A DNA stretch of 64,000 nucleotides. It comes from Flaccisagitta enflata (taxonomy: Eukaryota; Chaetognatha; Sagittoidea; Aphragmophora). The notes below the pieces were generated by a model. It did not search any database. It was not told where the DNA came from and saw nothing but the letters and a program-made list of their open reading frames with translations. The stretch lies in NCBI GenBank assembly GCA_965153355.1, contig OZ231126.1, positions 806,001-870,000 of the forward strand. Reading direction: 5' to 3'. Made by a program: the position numbers and the translations under genes. Positions 23,229 to 35,960 of the stretch are shown in pieces. Position 1 is the first letter of the stretch, and every line of letters starts with the position of its first letter.

Positions 23229-23652
23229 CTAAAACACAGAGATAGTGCAAGAGTGGGAGTGAGAGCGAGAACAAGAGGGAAAGAGAAAAGGAGAGCGAAA
23301 GCAAATGCCAGAGCAAAAGCGAGAGCAAGAGAGAGCAAAAGAGAACACAAGAGCGTATGAAAAAGCAAATGCGGAAGCCAACGCGAGGGTGAATGCAAAA
23401 GCAATTGCGAGAGCAAACGTGAATGTGAGAGAAAACGCGAGAGCAACTGTGAGAGCAAACGCAAAAGCTAACGCGGTAGCAAACGCGAGAGCAAACACGG
23501 GAGCAAACATGCGAGCAAACATGTCATGAGATAACACAAGAGCGAATGCGAGAGCAAACCCGTGAGCGAACGCGAGAGTGAACGCAAGAGCGAATGCGAG
23601 AGCGAATGCGACAGCAAACGCGAGAGCGGACGTGAGAGCAAACGCGAGAGGG
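23229..23652. repeat. 12-bp minisatellite (GCGAGAGCAAAC)
   Basis: Imperfect 12-mers, so one frame gives Ala/Arg/Asn-rich peptide on one strand and Leu/Ala/Phe-rich on the other. Mirrored at about 35540-35960. Confidence 0.85.
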
Positions 23653-23766
23653 AGAGTCGATCAAAATTCGTGCTTAAGACAAACAGATAAATAGCAACAA
23701 GAGAACATGACGACCGAGATAAAGACAATGACGCGGAAAGTGATAACGACAATGAAGTAAGAACAT

Positions 23767-23885
23767 CAGTGAGTGAGTGAGTGAGTGAGTGAGTGAGTGA
23801 GTGAGTGAGTGAGTGAGTGAGTGATAGAGTGAGTGAGTGAGTGAGTGAGTGTGTGTGTGTGTGTGTGTGTGTGATTGTGATTGTG

Positions 23886-23972
<87 letters not shown>
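23767..23972. repeat. (GTGA)n then (GT)n compound microsatellite
   Basis: About 20 GTGA units pass directly into a GT tract with a short CTTTCTGT interruption. Mirrored at 35212-35432 with different lengths. Confidence 0.97.
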
Positions 23973-24109
23973 CACGCATGTCTGAGTGCCGAAATTGGCC
24001 AAAACTGGCCCATCCAATTAGAATCCAGTCTATTTGCTTTTGCGTTATATTATTGACGATAACTAGCAACGCTGACTTTGTTGACGACGACTTTGCTGAC
24101 GAAGACGAC

Positions 24110-24301
24110 GACGAAGCAGCAACAACGACGACAACAACAACAACGACAACGAAGACAACGACAACGACGACGACAATGAAAATGACAACGACGACGACGA
24201 TAACGACAACGACGACAACGATGACAACGACGACGACAATGACAACGACGACAACGAAGACAACGTCAAGGACGACAACGTCAAGGACGACAACGACAAT
24301 G

Positions 24302-24370
<69 letters not shown>

Positions 24371-24395
24371 GCAACAACAACAAACAACAACAGTG
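24110..24395. repeat. (ACG/AAC)n trinucleotide tract
   Basis: ACGACGACAACG-type variants grade into pure AAC. Mirrored at 34795-35075. Confidence 0.95.
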
Positions 24396-24798
24396 AAAAA
24401 GAACAGTTATAACGTTTCGTTGAGGACAATCAGCAGAGTTTTGATCATGAAGTGAAAGAAAATTCAACCAATGATTAGCGTCCTCGCTCTTGTCTTTATT
24501 GTTCAGATCACCAGGTTTACGTCAAAAAATAAAATAAAAAGAATATTGGCAAATAATAGTGACTAGGACGCAGTGTACGGGAAGAAGAAATTTCATGCGT
24601 CATTACAATTTTTTAGATATTTTTTAATATTATCATTCTATAGTTTTTTTTTAGAAAAAATATTTTGTAAGTGTTGAACAATAAATATTTGCATAGATAA
24701 TCTCTGAAATATAGATTTGATGTACATAATTTATTGAAAAAGGGTAGAAAAAAAAAGATTTTTTAAAGAAAATTATGCTTTATCATCTCACTCCTGTT

Positions 24799-24945
24799 AG
24801 GTGAAATTATATCATTGCATAATAATAAAGAAATTTGCATTTTCAAAAACATGGCCTCTTTTTAAAAACATATAAGAAAAGGGCCATGTTCTTAGAAATG
24901 CAAATTTTTCTCTACTGAGGCTGTAATATAATTTCACTCTAACAA
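24799..24945. mobile_element. foldback MITE (GTTAGGTGAAATTATAT ends), left arm
   Basis: GTTAGGTGAAATTATAT and its complement bound an inner inverted pair around ATGGCC. The right-arm copy is at about 34248-34396. Confidence 0.65.
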
Positions 24946-24990
24946 TGTCTTGAAATTTGTTTACCATTTTCTACCAAACATTCAATTCTT

Positions 24991-25185
24991 TTGTTGCGGA
25001 CACGCAACTCTATACATTTGTCCGTCCGTCCGTTGGTTGGTCGGTCGGTCCGTGCACGAGTCGAAAGTGAGGAAATGAACGTTTTAGATGCTTTTTCTGC
25101 ATGTGAGTGGGGGACTTGTGGTGTGGATTGAGGTTGGATGCCCCTGCCCACCCGTCCGCAACTGATGGCCGTGTATCCGGCCTTG
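24991..25185 (-). mobile_element. HINE-like element, AGTTGCG subfamily, left arm
   Basis: Shared with the right arm (33990-34191), so it predates the duplication. The left copy has lost the TTAG of the terminus. Confidence 0.8.
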
Positions 25186-25262
25186 TTTCTGATCATTATT
25201 AAACCACAGTAAGTATTCTGGCTTCGCGATAAACTTTTCTATCTTCCTCCCTCCCTCCCTTT

Positions 25263-25438
25263 TTAGTCGCGTGCATGCGACTCTATAATCCTCTATGTCG
25301 GTTAGTCGGTCTGTCCATCCATCCCCGTTTGCTTTTTTGTTGGTTGTGCAATACTGCTCCTGCCCAAGTGCTTGAGTTAGCCTTTATCACTGCTCCTTCC
25401 CGCCTGCACGCGACTTCGTTGCGTTATTTCCGGCCTAG
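25263..25438 (-). mobile_element. HINE-like element, left arm
   Basis: TTAGTCGCGTGCATGCGACT at one end and a mutated CCGGCCTAG at the other. Shared with 33736-33912. Confidence 0.8.
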
Positions 25439-25467
25439 TTCTTTCCGTCATTTTTTTTTAACTTTTT

Positions 25468-25850
25468 GGGCAGCGGCCCCAAAGGCCGATGTCCCGAGAC
25501 ACAAAGGCATTTCTATCCAACTATTTCCACCTTCACTTCACCCCATTAATAATAGGAAAATATAGTTAAAACAAACTTCCAACTGAATAACATGGGAAAA
25601 TGTCCCATTGAATAACATGGAAAATTTCAATAGAAATGCACATTTTATCGAATAACATGGAAAATTACAAAAAAAAAAGCAAAATAGCAAAAATAATTAT
25701 TAACATGGAAAATTGATAAAATGAAATTCCGAATAACATGAAAATTGACAATAAATTGTAGAAAATACATTACATAGTAATGTTCTAAGGCCTGAAATAT
25801 GCCTTCAGGATGTACCACTCACCCTACAGGACATCGGTCTGGGGCTGCCC
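25468..25850. mobile_element. double-hairpin TIR element, left-arm copy (decayed)
   Basis: Starts GGGCAGCGGCCCCAAAG and ends in a mutated complement (GGGGCTGCCC). Tandem ATTCAATAACATGGAAAAT-like units fill the middle. Corresponds to 33215-33700 but is more diverged than its surroundings. Confidence 0.65.
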
Positions 25851-26379
25851 TGCTCACTCCACCTTTCCCATCTAGCGGGGCTGACCATGTCCTGAGACGA
25901 GCCATTTTTTTTCAACTTTTTTCATTCCAGTAGGACATCTCAGATAGGATGCAGTATCATAAAAGTCTAAAATCTCTTTTAAAATTTACACGACATCCTC
26001 GACCAAATGACTGTTGTTTTTGATTTTTTCAAAAATGTGCGACGGGAGCCCTATATAGATTGCTGGCTAAGGAACCAAAAATAAAATTAAACGCCAAAAT
26101 AGATGGGGTGAAAATTGTTTTTGGTCAAAGAAAAATTTGCTTTTGTGAAAAGTTTACTTTTTATGTACTGTTTTGAGAAAAATAAAGTTTGGGCCAGATT
26201 TCCCATTTCCTTCTACTAAGGAGCACTTTTTGTTCCCCTCTTTTAAAAGGTGCAAAGCTCTACCAAAAACTATGCAAAATTTGAGATTTATCATCTTGTT
26301 TTCTTTGTTATTCCTTGACAAACTGGTAAAAATCCTTGGAGCTGGTCTTGTTTAAAAGATATTAGGTAGTAGAACATAA

Positions 26380-29000
26380 GACAAGGAGAAGTAGTTGATA
26401 GTTGTCCCAATGGGGCCCTCTGGAAGTCCTCATAGGACTTCAAATGACCAAAATAGCTGAAAATGACTAAAAAATGAGGTTCTGATGTTCTTCCTCGTCA
26501 AAGATTAGAGGACATGAGAAGAAGCATTGTCAATTGTTTGAGCACAAATAGGGGCCTCTCAAGGCCATCTTGAAATAGTGTTTCTAGAATGGCAATGACT
26601 AAATTTAAGTTATTTATCATTTTTTTTTTGCTATCTTGATAATTTGTATATCTAATATTCCAGTTTAGCATCCTCATTAGTAAAGTAGCACTAGATAAAA
26701 GGCTGAAGACCTCTGATGGCCCATTCAGAGATTTAAAAGGACTAATACAAATGACCAATCTGACATTTTTACACTGTTTTCTTGATTACATTATTGACAG
26801 TACCTATTTATTGCCTATTGGATGGATGATTGATTTATTGAATGATTGACATTAGATTGATTCATATGTCTGTGCCTCCTGCTCAAAGGCCCCCAAATTT
26901 AAACAGCTGAACAGCCCAAAAAATGGGAGTTTTAAGTTGTTTTTCGTCCATATGAGGGAATGATAAGACACTGTCATCTGGTGTGAAATATCGTAAAACA
27001 AATTTCTGTACTCCATTCAAGGGGCCTTTAGATGCCTAAAGGCTTAAATGAGAAAAATAAATTTAAGCAGCTTGACAATGAAGGACATAGCCATCTGTTT
27101 ATTTCCTTTTCATCAGGCGCAGCAGAACAGATATCAGCGGCTGAAGACCCTGCCGAAATCTACAAAGGCAGGACCCGTGATACAGTGACCAGTCTGACAT
27201 TTTTAATGGTTCATCTTCGCACGTTTGTTTACTGCCGGCCAGATACTGATTGATTATAACTCTATACAACTGTATTCCAGTTTTTTTTTTCGTTTGGGTA
27301 TATGTTATAATATTCCTTTCATCTACAATGATATGATATAAAATTAATTGATTTATAGCTGCTGCAGTTTGCTGCAAGATCAAGATTTGCCATTGCATAA
27401 TTTGATGTGCCATTGAAGAACATTGGCACTTATAGCCACATTGTCACTATTCTTTGCTTAGGATCTCTCCTCTTTAGCTTCCTTTTAGCTATTCTGCTGA
27501 GCACTTGTGCAGGCACAATTAAGGTTTTGACATGAAATCAACTGTGTTGTACAACACTGCCTGACCACTAAATGCTCAGGAAATGCAAATTGTTTACCAG
27601 GTTTTTCAGTTCAAATCAGCCTTTTTGATGACACCACCACGCACTCACTTTGTCGTGTTCATCATTCTGTTTTTTTGAAGCCTTTATCACTTCCCTGTAT
27701 TGCCCTTGTTAAAGGTTCTACCATTCCCCAACATAATCATATAGTAAGGCTGAACACATATCACTACTGCTTTGTTTTAGCATTAGTATTTTGTTTGTGT
27801 AGCAGGCTGGTTCAGATATCAATCAATGGCAATGGCATGGCTGACCTCATGGCATCACTATTGTTGCAAATTTAGTCTTGCATATGCATAAGTACCTGGC
27901 CTAGAGCTGATAGATACTCTGATCATGCTGAGTCAGTGCTTGGTAAAGCTTTACAAATTCAGGCATCCCATACGCCCCATATGATATCATAGCCTCAGCA
28001 TCTGATCTGGCATCACATCTTTGACATATCTTGTCTGACATTGACATAATTATTTCAAATGGAAATGATAATCCAAAGTTATTCCAGCCTGTTAAATTCA
28101 CGAAAGAAGATTCTGCCTTGCATGGCTATCATTTCAATCATTAACTGGTAGATTTTGAAACATCATACACTGATGTTGTTCATGAGACTGACCATGGAGA
28201 CAGCACCCGGAGCTTCTAAAAAATCATAAGTAGTTTTATTGAATATGGAGCAATGATGGCTGGGATGGAACTAGACATTGAGTCAGTTTGAGAGTATTGA
28301 AATTGCTTCAAAACCTTTAATGTTATTCTCCCCCTCCCTTAGAGAAAAAAAAAAGAAAAAAATACAAGAAACAAAGCCAAAAACAATGATTAAACAACGA
28401 TCATTAAAGCATGAGCAGCAGCTTAAAAACCTATCCTTTTACTAGGTATATTATTATGTATTATGTATGATAATTGAGGTATGATATATGACTTATGAAT
28501 CAATCTAACAATCAATCATTCAATCAATCAATCATCCATTCAATGAACAGTAAACAGGTGCAGTCCAATAATGTATCAAAGAAGAACAGTGTAAAAATGT
28601 CATGATTTGCTCATTTTTGGCTATTATGGGTCCTTTAGATTCTCTGGATGGGCCCATCAGGGATCTTCAGCCTTCTTATCTAGTTTTGCTGCACCGATGA
28701 GAGAGCTAAACAGATATCTAGTTCATTCATTGCCAAAGATGGCAAAATATAGATAAAAAAGCTTACATTTTGGTCATTTTTGCCTGTTTCAGTTTTTTGA
28801 GCAGCCTAGGGGCCCTTGAATAGGTTCCCGAGGGGCCCCTGACCTTTTCTTTTGTTGCCTGTCCAGGTGACAGTATCTTAACATAACAGCCCTTCCCCAA
28901 TAACATTTCTTGAGAAGAAATATCCCCTCATTTGCCACTATTTTGTCATTTGGGGTCTCCTTGAGGCACTCCCCTAGATCTTCTATTGGGATCTTTTTCA
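26380..29000. repeat. AT-rich dispersed repeats of the palindrome core (left arm)
   Basis: A unit with GGGGCCCCTGACCTTTTCTT and CAGTATCTTAACATAA recurs here (about 26870-27160, 28600-29000) and in the right arm (about 29640-30060, 31690-32060, 32180-32640). Open frames ending ...SGAPQGPIQG come from this unit. No gene recognised. Confidence 0.6.
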
Positions 29001-29126
29001 CACTTTCTCCTTATATTTATGTTCTACTTTCATTTAATATCTTTCAAACAAGACCAGCCCAGATTTTTACCAATTTGTCAAGGAATAGCAAAGAAAACAA
29101 GATGAATAATCTCAATTTTTTTGTTT

Positions 29127-29270
29127 TTAGTCGCGGACACGCGACTCTAGAACTTGCCGTGTCGGTCGGTCGGTCGGTCGGTAACGTAACATTTCTGTTT
29201 TCCGCTCCTGCCCACCCGTCATGGAATATCAAAGGAAACAAGATGAACAATATAAGTGTATACGGCCTTG
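29127..29270 (-). mobile_element. HINE-like element with captured flank, left arm only
   Basis: Left end TTAGTCGCGGACACGCGACT, right end ACGGCCTTG. The 5' subterminal motif is missing; in its place lies a 36-bp near-copy of the DNA just outside the element (29078-29115). The right arm has the empty site with an A run at 29534-29540. Confidence 0.85.
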
Positions 29271-29387
29271 TTTTGTGTTTTTCGCACTTCTTAGCTGCGC
29301 CAATAATGATGTAATCAAGGGTTTCTGACACACAGAACTAGATTTCTTGTTGTCCTTGCAAGTTTATATATTGTAGAAGCTGAATTA

Positions 29388-29420
29388 AAGAAAAAAAATC
29401 TAATCTAATCTAATCTAATC
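29388..29420. repeat. (TCTAA)n spacer at the palindrome axis
   Basis: An A run and about five TCTAA units separate the two arms, which meet as GAAGCTGAATTA and TAATTCAGCTTC. Confidence 0.9.
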
Positions 29421-32400
29421 TAATTCAGCTTCTACAATATATAAACTTGCAAGGACAACAAGAAATCTAGTTCTGTGTGTCAGAAACCCTTGATTACATC
29501 ATTATTGGCGCAGCTAAGAAGTGCGAAAAACACAAAAAAACAAAAAAATTGAGATTATTCATCTTGTTTTCTTTGCTATTCCTTGACAAATTGGTAAAAA
29601 TCCTTGGGCTGGTCTTGTTTGAAAGATATTAGGTAGTAGAACATAAGATAAGGAGAAGTAGCTGAAAGGGGTCCCAGTGGGGTCCTCTGGGGGTCCTCAA
29701 AGGACCCCAAATGACCAAAATAGCTGAAAATGGCTAAAAAATGAGGGGTTTTAGAGTAATTTCTTCTCAAATGTTATTGGGGAGGACAATTTATGTTAAG
29801 ATACTGTCACCTGGTTTGGAGCAACAAAAGAAAAGGTCAGGGGCCCCTCAGGGACCTATTCAAGGGGCCCCTAGACGCTCCAAAAGGCTTGAAACGGGCA
29901 AAAATGACCAAAATTTAAGCATTTTAATCAATTTTTTGCCATCTTTGACAATGAAGGGCCTAGTTATCTTTTTAGCTCTTTCACCAGTGCAGCAGAACTA
30001 GATAAGAAGGCTGAAGATCCCTGATGGGCCCATCCAGAGGATCTAAAGGACCCATAATAGCCAAAAATGAGCAAATCATGACATTTTTACACTGTTCTTC
30101 TTTGATACATTGTTGGACTGCACCTGTTTACTGTTCATTGGATGGATGATTGATTGATTGATTGAATGATTGATTGTTAGATTGATTCATAAGTCATATA
30201 TCATACCTCAATTATCATACATAATACATAATAATATACCTAGTAAAAGGATAGGTTTTTAAGCTGCTGCTCATGCTTTAATGATCGTTGTTTAATCATT
30301 GTTTTTGGCTTTGTTTCTTGTTTTTTTTTTCTTTTTTTTTCTCTAAGGGAGGGGGAGAATAACATTAAAGGTTTTGAAGCAATTTCAATACTCTCAAACT
30401 GACTCAATGTCTAGTTCCATCCCAGCCATCATTGCTCCATATTCCAGCGCCAAAAACAAGGCCCATGAACTTTTTTTTAGAAATACATCCTGAATCTTTA
30501 ATCTCTTCCCATGATGCAGTCTCATGAACAACATCAGTGTATGATGAGACTTGATTTTTTCAAAATCTACCAGTTCCCCATGGTTGAAAAGTGAGGGTAG
30601 CCATGCCTCCTAAGAGCAAAGATCTTCTTCATTAATTGCCGAGCTGGAAGAGAAATAACTTTGGATTGTCATTTCCATTTGAAATGGTGCTCTCAATGTA
30701 AGACTCTTTCTGTCAAAGATATGTTGCCAGATCAGATACTGAGGCAATGCTATCATATGGGGCGTAAGCGATGCCTGAAGCGGTAAAGCTTTACCAAGCT
30801 CTGACTCAGCATGATCAGATTATCTATCAGCTCTTGGCCAGGTACTTATGCAGATGCAACACTAAATTTGCAACAAAAGTGATGTCATGGGGTCAACCAT
30901 GCCATTGCCATTGATTGATATCTGAACCAGCCTGCTACACAAACAAAATACAAATACTAAAACAAAGCAGTAGTAATATGTGTTCAGCAATACCCACTGC
31001 CCTTCTTTGTATGATTGTATTTGGGAATGAGTGGGAGCAGGGCACAGCTCCAAAGGGGTTAGTACACAGGGGGTGATAAAAGGCTTCAAAAAGCTTGGGA
31101 GGGCTGATTGGGGCTGAAAAGACAAAATTTGAGGTCCAAGACAGTTGATTTCATCAAAAAGAAGGCTGATTTGAGGCCTGAAAGAGCCCTGGTAAAACTG
31201 ATTTAAGGCCTGAGAGGATTTAATTGAGGTCAGACGAGGCTAATTTGACGCCCAAAACAGTTGATTTCATGGCTCAAAACGCTAATTTGGTGCCTGAAAG
31301 AGTTGCTCAGCAGAGGCTGATGGCTAAAGGCTAAAAAGAGGGAGGGATGCACAAAGCCAAAGGGATAGACGGACAGACAGATGAATGAACATAAGTCTTT
31401 CTGTGTTCTTCTATTGTACATCAAATTGTACAATGTCAAGTAGCAAGTCTTGATCTTTACAGCAAGAGCTGCAGCAGCTTATAAATCAATTAATTTTTAT
31501 ATCTATCATATCGTGTATGACAAGTGGGAAAATATTCCTCTTTATACCCAAACGGAAAAAAAATTTAGATACAGTTAGTTATAAGATATAGGATATAATC
31601 AATCAATTATCCAACAAACAGTAAGCAAACAATCTATGAAAGATGAATTACATTAAAAATGTCAAGATTTGGTCACTTTTGGCTATCACGGGTCCCACAC
31701 GGCGTTTGTATGGGTTCAACAGGGGTCTTCAGCTTTCACTTTTATTCTTATCTAGTTCTGCTGCACTGATGAAGGAAGCTAAACAGATAACTATGTCCTT
31801 CATTGTCAAAACTGCTTAAATTTTGGCTATTTTTTCTCATTTTAAGCCTTTTGGAGCATCTAGGGGCCCCTTGAATGGGTCCCTGAGGGGCCCCTGACCT
31901 TTTCTTTTGATGTTTCACACCAGATGACAGTATCTTTACATGCAATTTCCCTCCCCAACAACGTTTGAGAAGAAACAACTCCAAAACTCCCATTTTTTGG
32001 GCTATTTTCAGCTGTTTAGGTTATTTGGGGGCCCTTTGAGGAACCCAGGAGGGCCCCACAGACATATGAATCAATCTAACAATCAATCATTCAATAAATC
32101 AATCAATCATCCATCCAATAAACAGTAAATAGGTGCAGTCCAACAATGTATCAAAGAAAAATAGTGTAAAAATGTCAAGATTTGGTCATTTTTGGCTATT
32201 ATGAGTCCTTTAGGTCCTCTGGATGGGCCCATCAGGGGTCTTCAGCCTTTTTATCTAGTTCTGCTGCACTAATGAGGGATGCTAAACAGATAATTAGGCC
32301 CTTCATTGTCAAAGATGGCAAAAAAAAATGATAAAAATGCTTAAATTTTGGTCATTTTTGCCCGTTTTAAGCCTTTGGGAGCATCTAGGGGCCCCTTGAA

Positions 32401-33214
32401 TGGGCCCTTGAGGGGCCCCTGACCTTTTTTTTTGTTGCTCCAAACCAGGTGACAGTATCTTAACATAAAATTGTCCTCCCCAATAACATTTGAGAAGAAA
32501 CAACTCCAAAACCCCTCATTTTTTAGTCATTTTCAGCTATTTTGGTCATTTGGGGGCCCTTTGAGGACCCCCGGAGGACCCCACAGGGACCCCTATCAGC
32601 TACTTCTCCTTGTTTTATGTTCTACTACTTAAAATCTTTCAAACAAGACCAGCCCCAAGGATTTTTACCAATTTGTCAAGGAATAGCAAAGAAAACAAGA
32701 TGAACAATCTCAAATTTTGCATTGTTTTTGGTAGTGCTTTGCACCCCCAAAAAGGGGGGGAACTAAAAGTGCTCCTTGGTAGAGGGAAATGGGAAATATG
32801 GCCCAAACTTTTTTTTTCTCAAAGCAGACATAAAAAGTAAACTTTTCACAAAAGCAAATTTTTCTTTGACCAAAAACAATTTTTTCACCCCCATCTATTT
32901 TTGGCGTTTATTGTGATTTTCGCTTTTTTCGGTTCCTTAGCCAGCAATCTATGTGAGGGCTCCCGTCGCACATTTTTTGAAAAAATCAAAAAACAACAGT
33001 CATTTTGGTCAAAGAGGATGTCGATGGTAAGTTTTAAAAAGAGATTTTAGACTTTTATGATACTGCATCCTATCTGAGATGTCCTACTTTAAGGTGAAAA
33101 AAGTTGTTTCAAACGGAAAAAAGGAAAGTAAACAAGTCATCCAAGGATTGCACATGGTCAGCGGTACCCGATGCCCTGCTTGGAGTGATCACCTGAAGAG
33201 GTGGAGTGAGAGCA

Positions 33215-33700
33215 GGGCAGCGGCCCCAAAGGACCGATGTCCTGTAGGACACAGGGGTGAATTTCCTTACGTCCTGAGAAGGCATATTTCAGGCCTTAGA
33301 GGCAATTTTCCATGATATTCAATGGGAGCTATGTATTTTCTACAATTTATTGTCAATTTTCCATGTTATTCAATAGGAATTTCATTTTTTTGTCAATTTT
33401 CCATGTTAGCCAATTGCTATTTTGCTATTTTGCTTTTTTTTTTTTTTTTGTTAATTTTCCATGTTATTCGATAAAAAATGTGCATTTTTCTATTGTTTTT
33501 AAATTTTCCATGTTATTCAATGGGAAGTTTGCAAGTTGTCATTTTCCCATGTTATTCAATTGGAAGTTTGCATTTTGTCATTTTCCCATGTTATTCAATG
33601 GAAATTTGAGAATTGAGAAGGTTGGGGGGGACGTACGGACGGACGTAAGGAAATTCACCCCTGTGTCCTACAGGACATCGGCCCTTTGGGGCCGCTGCCC
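33215..33700. mobile_element. double-hairpin TIR element (about 58-bp ends)
   Basis: GGGCAGCGGCCCCAAAG and its complement bound the element, and the inverted similarity runs on through TGTCCTGTAGGACA and GGGGTGAATTTCCTTACGTC. The interior consists of tandem TTTTCCATGTTATTCAATGG-like units. Target duplication not clear. It sits in a longer module (33137-33214) also found at 42816-42893. Confidence 0.75.
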
Positions 33701-33735
33701 AAAAAGGACAAAGAAAGAAGTAGACAGGGAGGAAA

Positions 33736-33912
33736 CAAGGCCGGAAAAACGGCTAACGAAGTCGCGTGCAGGCGGGAAGGAGCAGTGATAAAGGCTAACT
33801 CAAGCACTTGGGCAGGAGCAGTATTGCACAACCAACAAAAAAGCAAACGGGGATGGATGGACAGACCGACTAACCGACATAGAGGATTATAGAGTCGCAT
33901 GCACGCGACTAA
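33736..33912 (+). mobile_element. HINE-like element, right arm
   Basis: Begins CAAGGCCGGAAAAACGGC, has AGTCGCGTGC as 5' motif (exact complement of terminal GCACGCGACT). Confidence 0.85.
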
Positions 33913-33989
33913 AAAGGGAGGGAGGGAGGAAGATAGAAAAGTTTATCGCGAAGCCAGAATACTTACTGTGGTTTAATAATGATCAGAAA

Positions 33990-34191
33990 CAAGGCCGGAT
34001 ACACGGCCATCAGTTGCGGACGGGTGGGCAGGGGCATCCAACCTCAATCCACACCACAAGTCCCCCACTCACATGCAGAAAAAGCATCTAAACGTTCATT
34101 TCCTCACTTTTCGACTCGTGCTTACGGACCGACCGACCAACCAACGGACGGACGGACAAAGCCTCTTATAGAGTTGCGTGTCCGCAACTAA
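33990..34191 (+). mobile_element. HINE-like element, AGTTGCG subfamily, right arm
   Basis: 5' motif AGTTGCGGAC pairs exactly with terminal GTCCGCAACT. Shared with 24991-25185. Confidence 0.9.
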
Positions 34192-34247
34192 AAAGAATTG
34201 AATGTTTGAATTCCTTAGAAAAATGGTAAACAAAATTTCAAGACATT

Positions 34248-34396
34248 GTTAGGTGAAATTATATTACAGCCTCAGTAGAGAAAAATTTGCATTTCTAAGA
34301 ACATGGCCCTTTTCTTATATGTTTTTAAAAAGAGGCCATGTTTTTGAAAATGCAAATTTCTTTATTATTATGCAATGATATAATTTCACCTAACAG
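34248..34396. mobile_element. foldback MITE, right arm
   Basis: Counterpart of 24799-24945, ends TTAGGTGAAATTATAT and complement. Confidence 0.65.
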
Positions 34397-34794
34397 GAGT
34401 GAGATGATAAAGCATAATTTTCTTTAAAAAATCTTTTTTTTTCTACCCTTTTTCAATAAATTATGTACATCAAATCTATATTTCAGAGATTATCTATGCA
34501 AATATTTATTGTTCAACACTTACAAAATATTTTTTCTAAAAAAAAACTATAGAATGATAATATTAAAAAATATCTAAAAAATTGTAATGACGCATGAAAT
34601 TTCTTCTTCCCGTACACTGCGTCCTAGTCACTATTATTTGCCAATATTCTTTTTATTTTATTTTTTGACGTAAACCTGGTGATCTGAACAATAAAGACAA
34701 GAGCGAGGACGCTAATCATTGGTTGAATTTTCTTTCACTTCATGATCAAAACTCTGCTGATTGTCCTCAACGAAACGTTATAACTGTTCTTTTT

Positions 34795-34805
34795 CACGTT
34801 GTTGT

Positions 34806-34880
<75 letters not shown>

Positions 34881-35075
34881 CATTGTCGTTGTCGTCCTTG
34901 ACGTTGTCGTCCTTGACGTTGTCTTCGTTGTCGTCGTTGTCATTGTCATCGTCGTTGTCATCGTTGTCGTCGTTGTCGTTATCGTCGTCGTCGTTGTCAT
35001 TTTCATTGTCGTCGTCGTTGTCGTTGTCTTCGTTGTCGTTGTTGTTGTTGTCGTCGTTGTTGCTGCTTCGTCGTC
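34795..35075. repeat. (GTT/GTC)n trinucleotide tract, right arm
   Basis: Counterpart of 24110-24395. Poly-V/L/T frames are artefacts. Confidence 0.95.
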
Positions 35076-35209
35076 GTCTTCGTCAGCAAAGTCGTCGTCA
35101 ACAAAGTCAGCGTTGCTAGTTATCGTCAATAATATAACGCAAAAGCAAATAGACTGGATTCTAATTGGATGGGCCAGTTTTGGCCAATTTCGGCACTCAG
35201 ACATGCGTG

Positions 35210-35211
<2 letters not shown>

Positions 35212-35288
<77 letters not shown>

Positions 35289-35432
35289 GATAGAAAGACA
35301 CAATTACAAAACACACACACACACACACACTCACACACACACACACACACTCACTCACTCACTCACTCACTCTATCACTCACTCACTCACTCACTCACTC
35401 ACTCACTCACTCACTCACTCACTCACTCACTG
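35212..35432. repeat. (AC)n and (TCAC)n compound microsatellite, right arm
   Basis: Counterpart of 23767-23972 with an extra interruption (AAAGATAGAAAGAC). Confidence 0.97.
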
Positions 35433-35539
35433 ATGTTCTTACTTCATTGTCGTTATCACTTTCCGCGTCATTGTCTTTATCTCGGTCGTCATGTTCTCTT
35501 GTTGCTATTTATCTGTTTGTCTTAAGCACAAATTTTGAT

Positions 35540-35960
35540 CGACTCTCCCTCTCGCGTTTGCTCTCACGTCCGCTCTCGCGTTTGCTGTCGCATTCGCTCT
35601 CGCATTCGCTCTTGCGTTCACTCTCGCGTTCGCTCACGGGTTTGCTCTTGCATTCGCTCTTGTGTTATCTCATGACATGTTTGCTCGCATGTTTGCTCCC
35701 GTGTTTGCTCTCGCGTTTGCTACCGCGTTAGCTTTTGCGTTTGCTCTCACAGTTGCTCTCGCGTTTTCTCTCACATTCACGTTTGCTCTCGCAATTGCTT
35801 TTGCATTCACCCTCGCGTTGGCTTCCGCATTTGCTTTTTCATACGCTCTTGTGTTCTCTTTTGCTCTCTCTTGCTCTCGCTTTTGCTCTGGCATTTGCTT
35901 TCGCTCTCCTTTTCTCTTTCCCTCTTGTTCTCGCTCTCGCTCCCACTCTTGCACTATCTC
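35540..35960. repeat. 12-bp minisatellite, right arm
   Basis: Counterpart of 23229-23652 (GTTTGCTCTCGC orientation). Confidence 0.85.

Larger units (their letters stand above)
19643..29387 (+). repeat. giant inverted repeat, left arm
   Basis: Read in reverse complement, this arm follows 29421-39492 collinearly from the axis outward: SINE-free AT-rich repeats, the double-hairpin element, microsatellites, the Ly6-like gene, retrotransposon tail, (TTG)n, (TC)n and a HINE-like element. Differences include scattered substitutions, microsatellite lengths, a left-only segment at about 20764-20868 and left-only HINE-like insertions at 22590-22720 and 29127-29270. Confidence 0.93.

Noticed and set aside
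29388-29420. Hairpin-read artefact as the full explanation of the palindrome
   Set aside because: Not accepted as a simple explanation because the arms carry different transposon insertions. A haplotype misjoin is still possible and is listed in the finding.
31748-32509. Conserved peptide with KKRSGAPQGPIQGAP
   Set aside because: It occurs in several repeat units in both arms and both orientations with stops nearby. It is repeat DNA, not a gene family.
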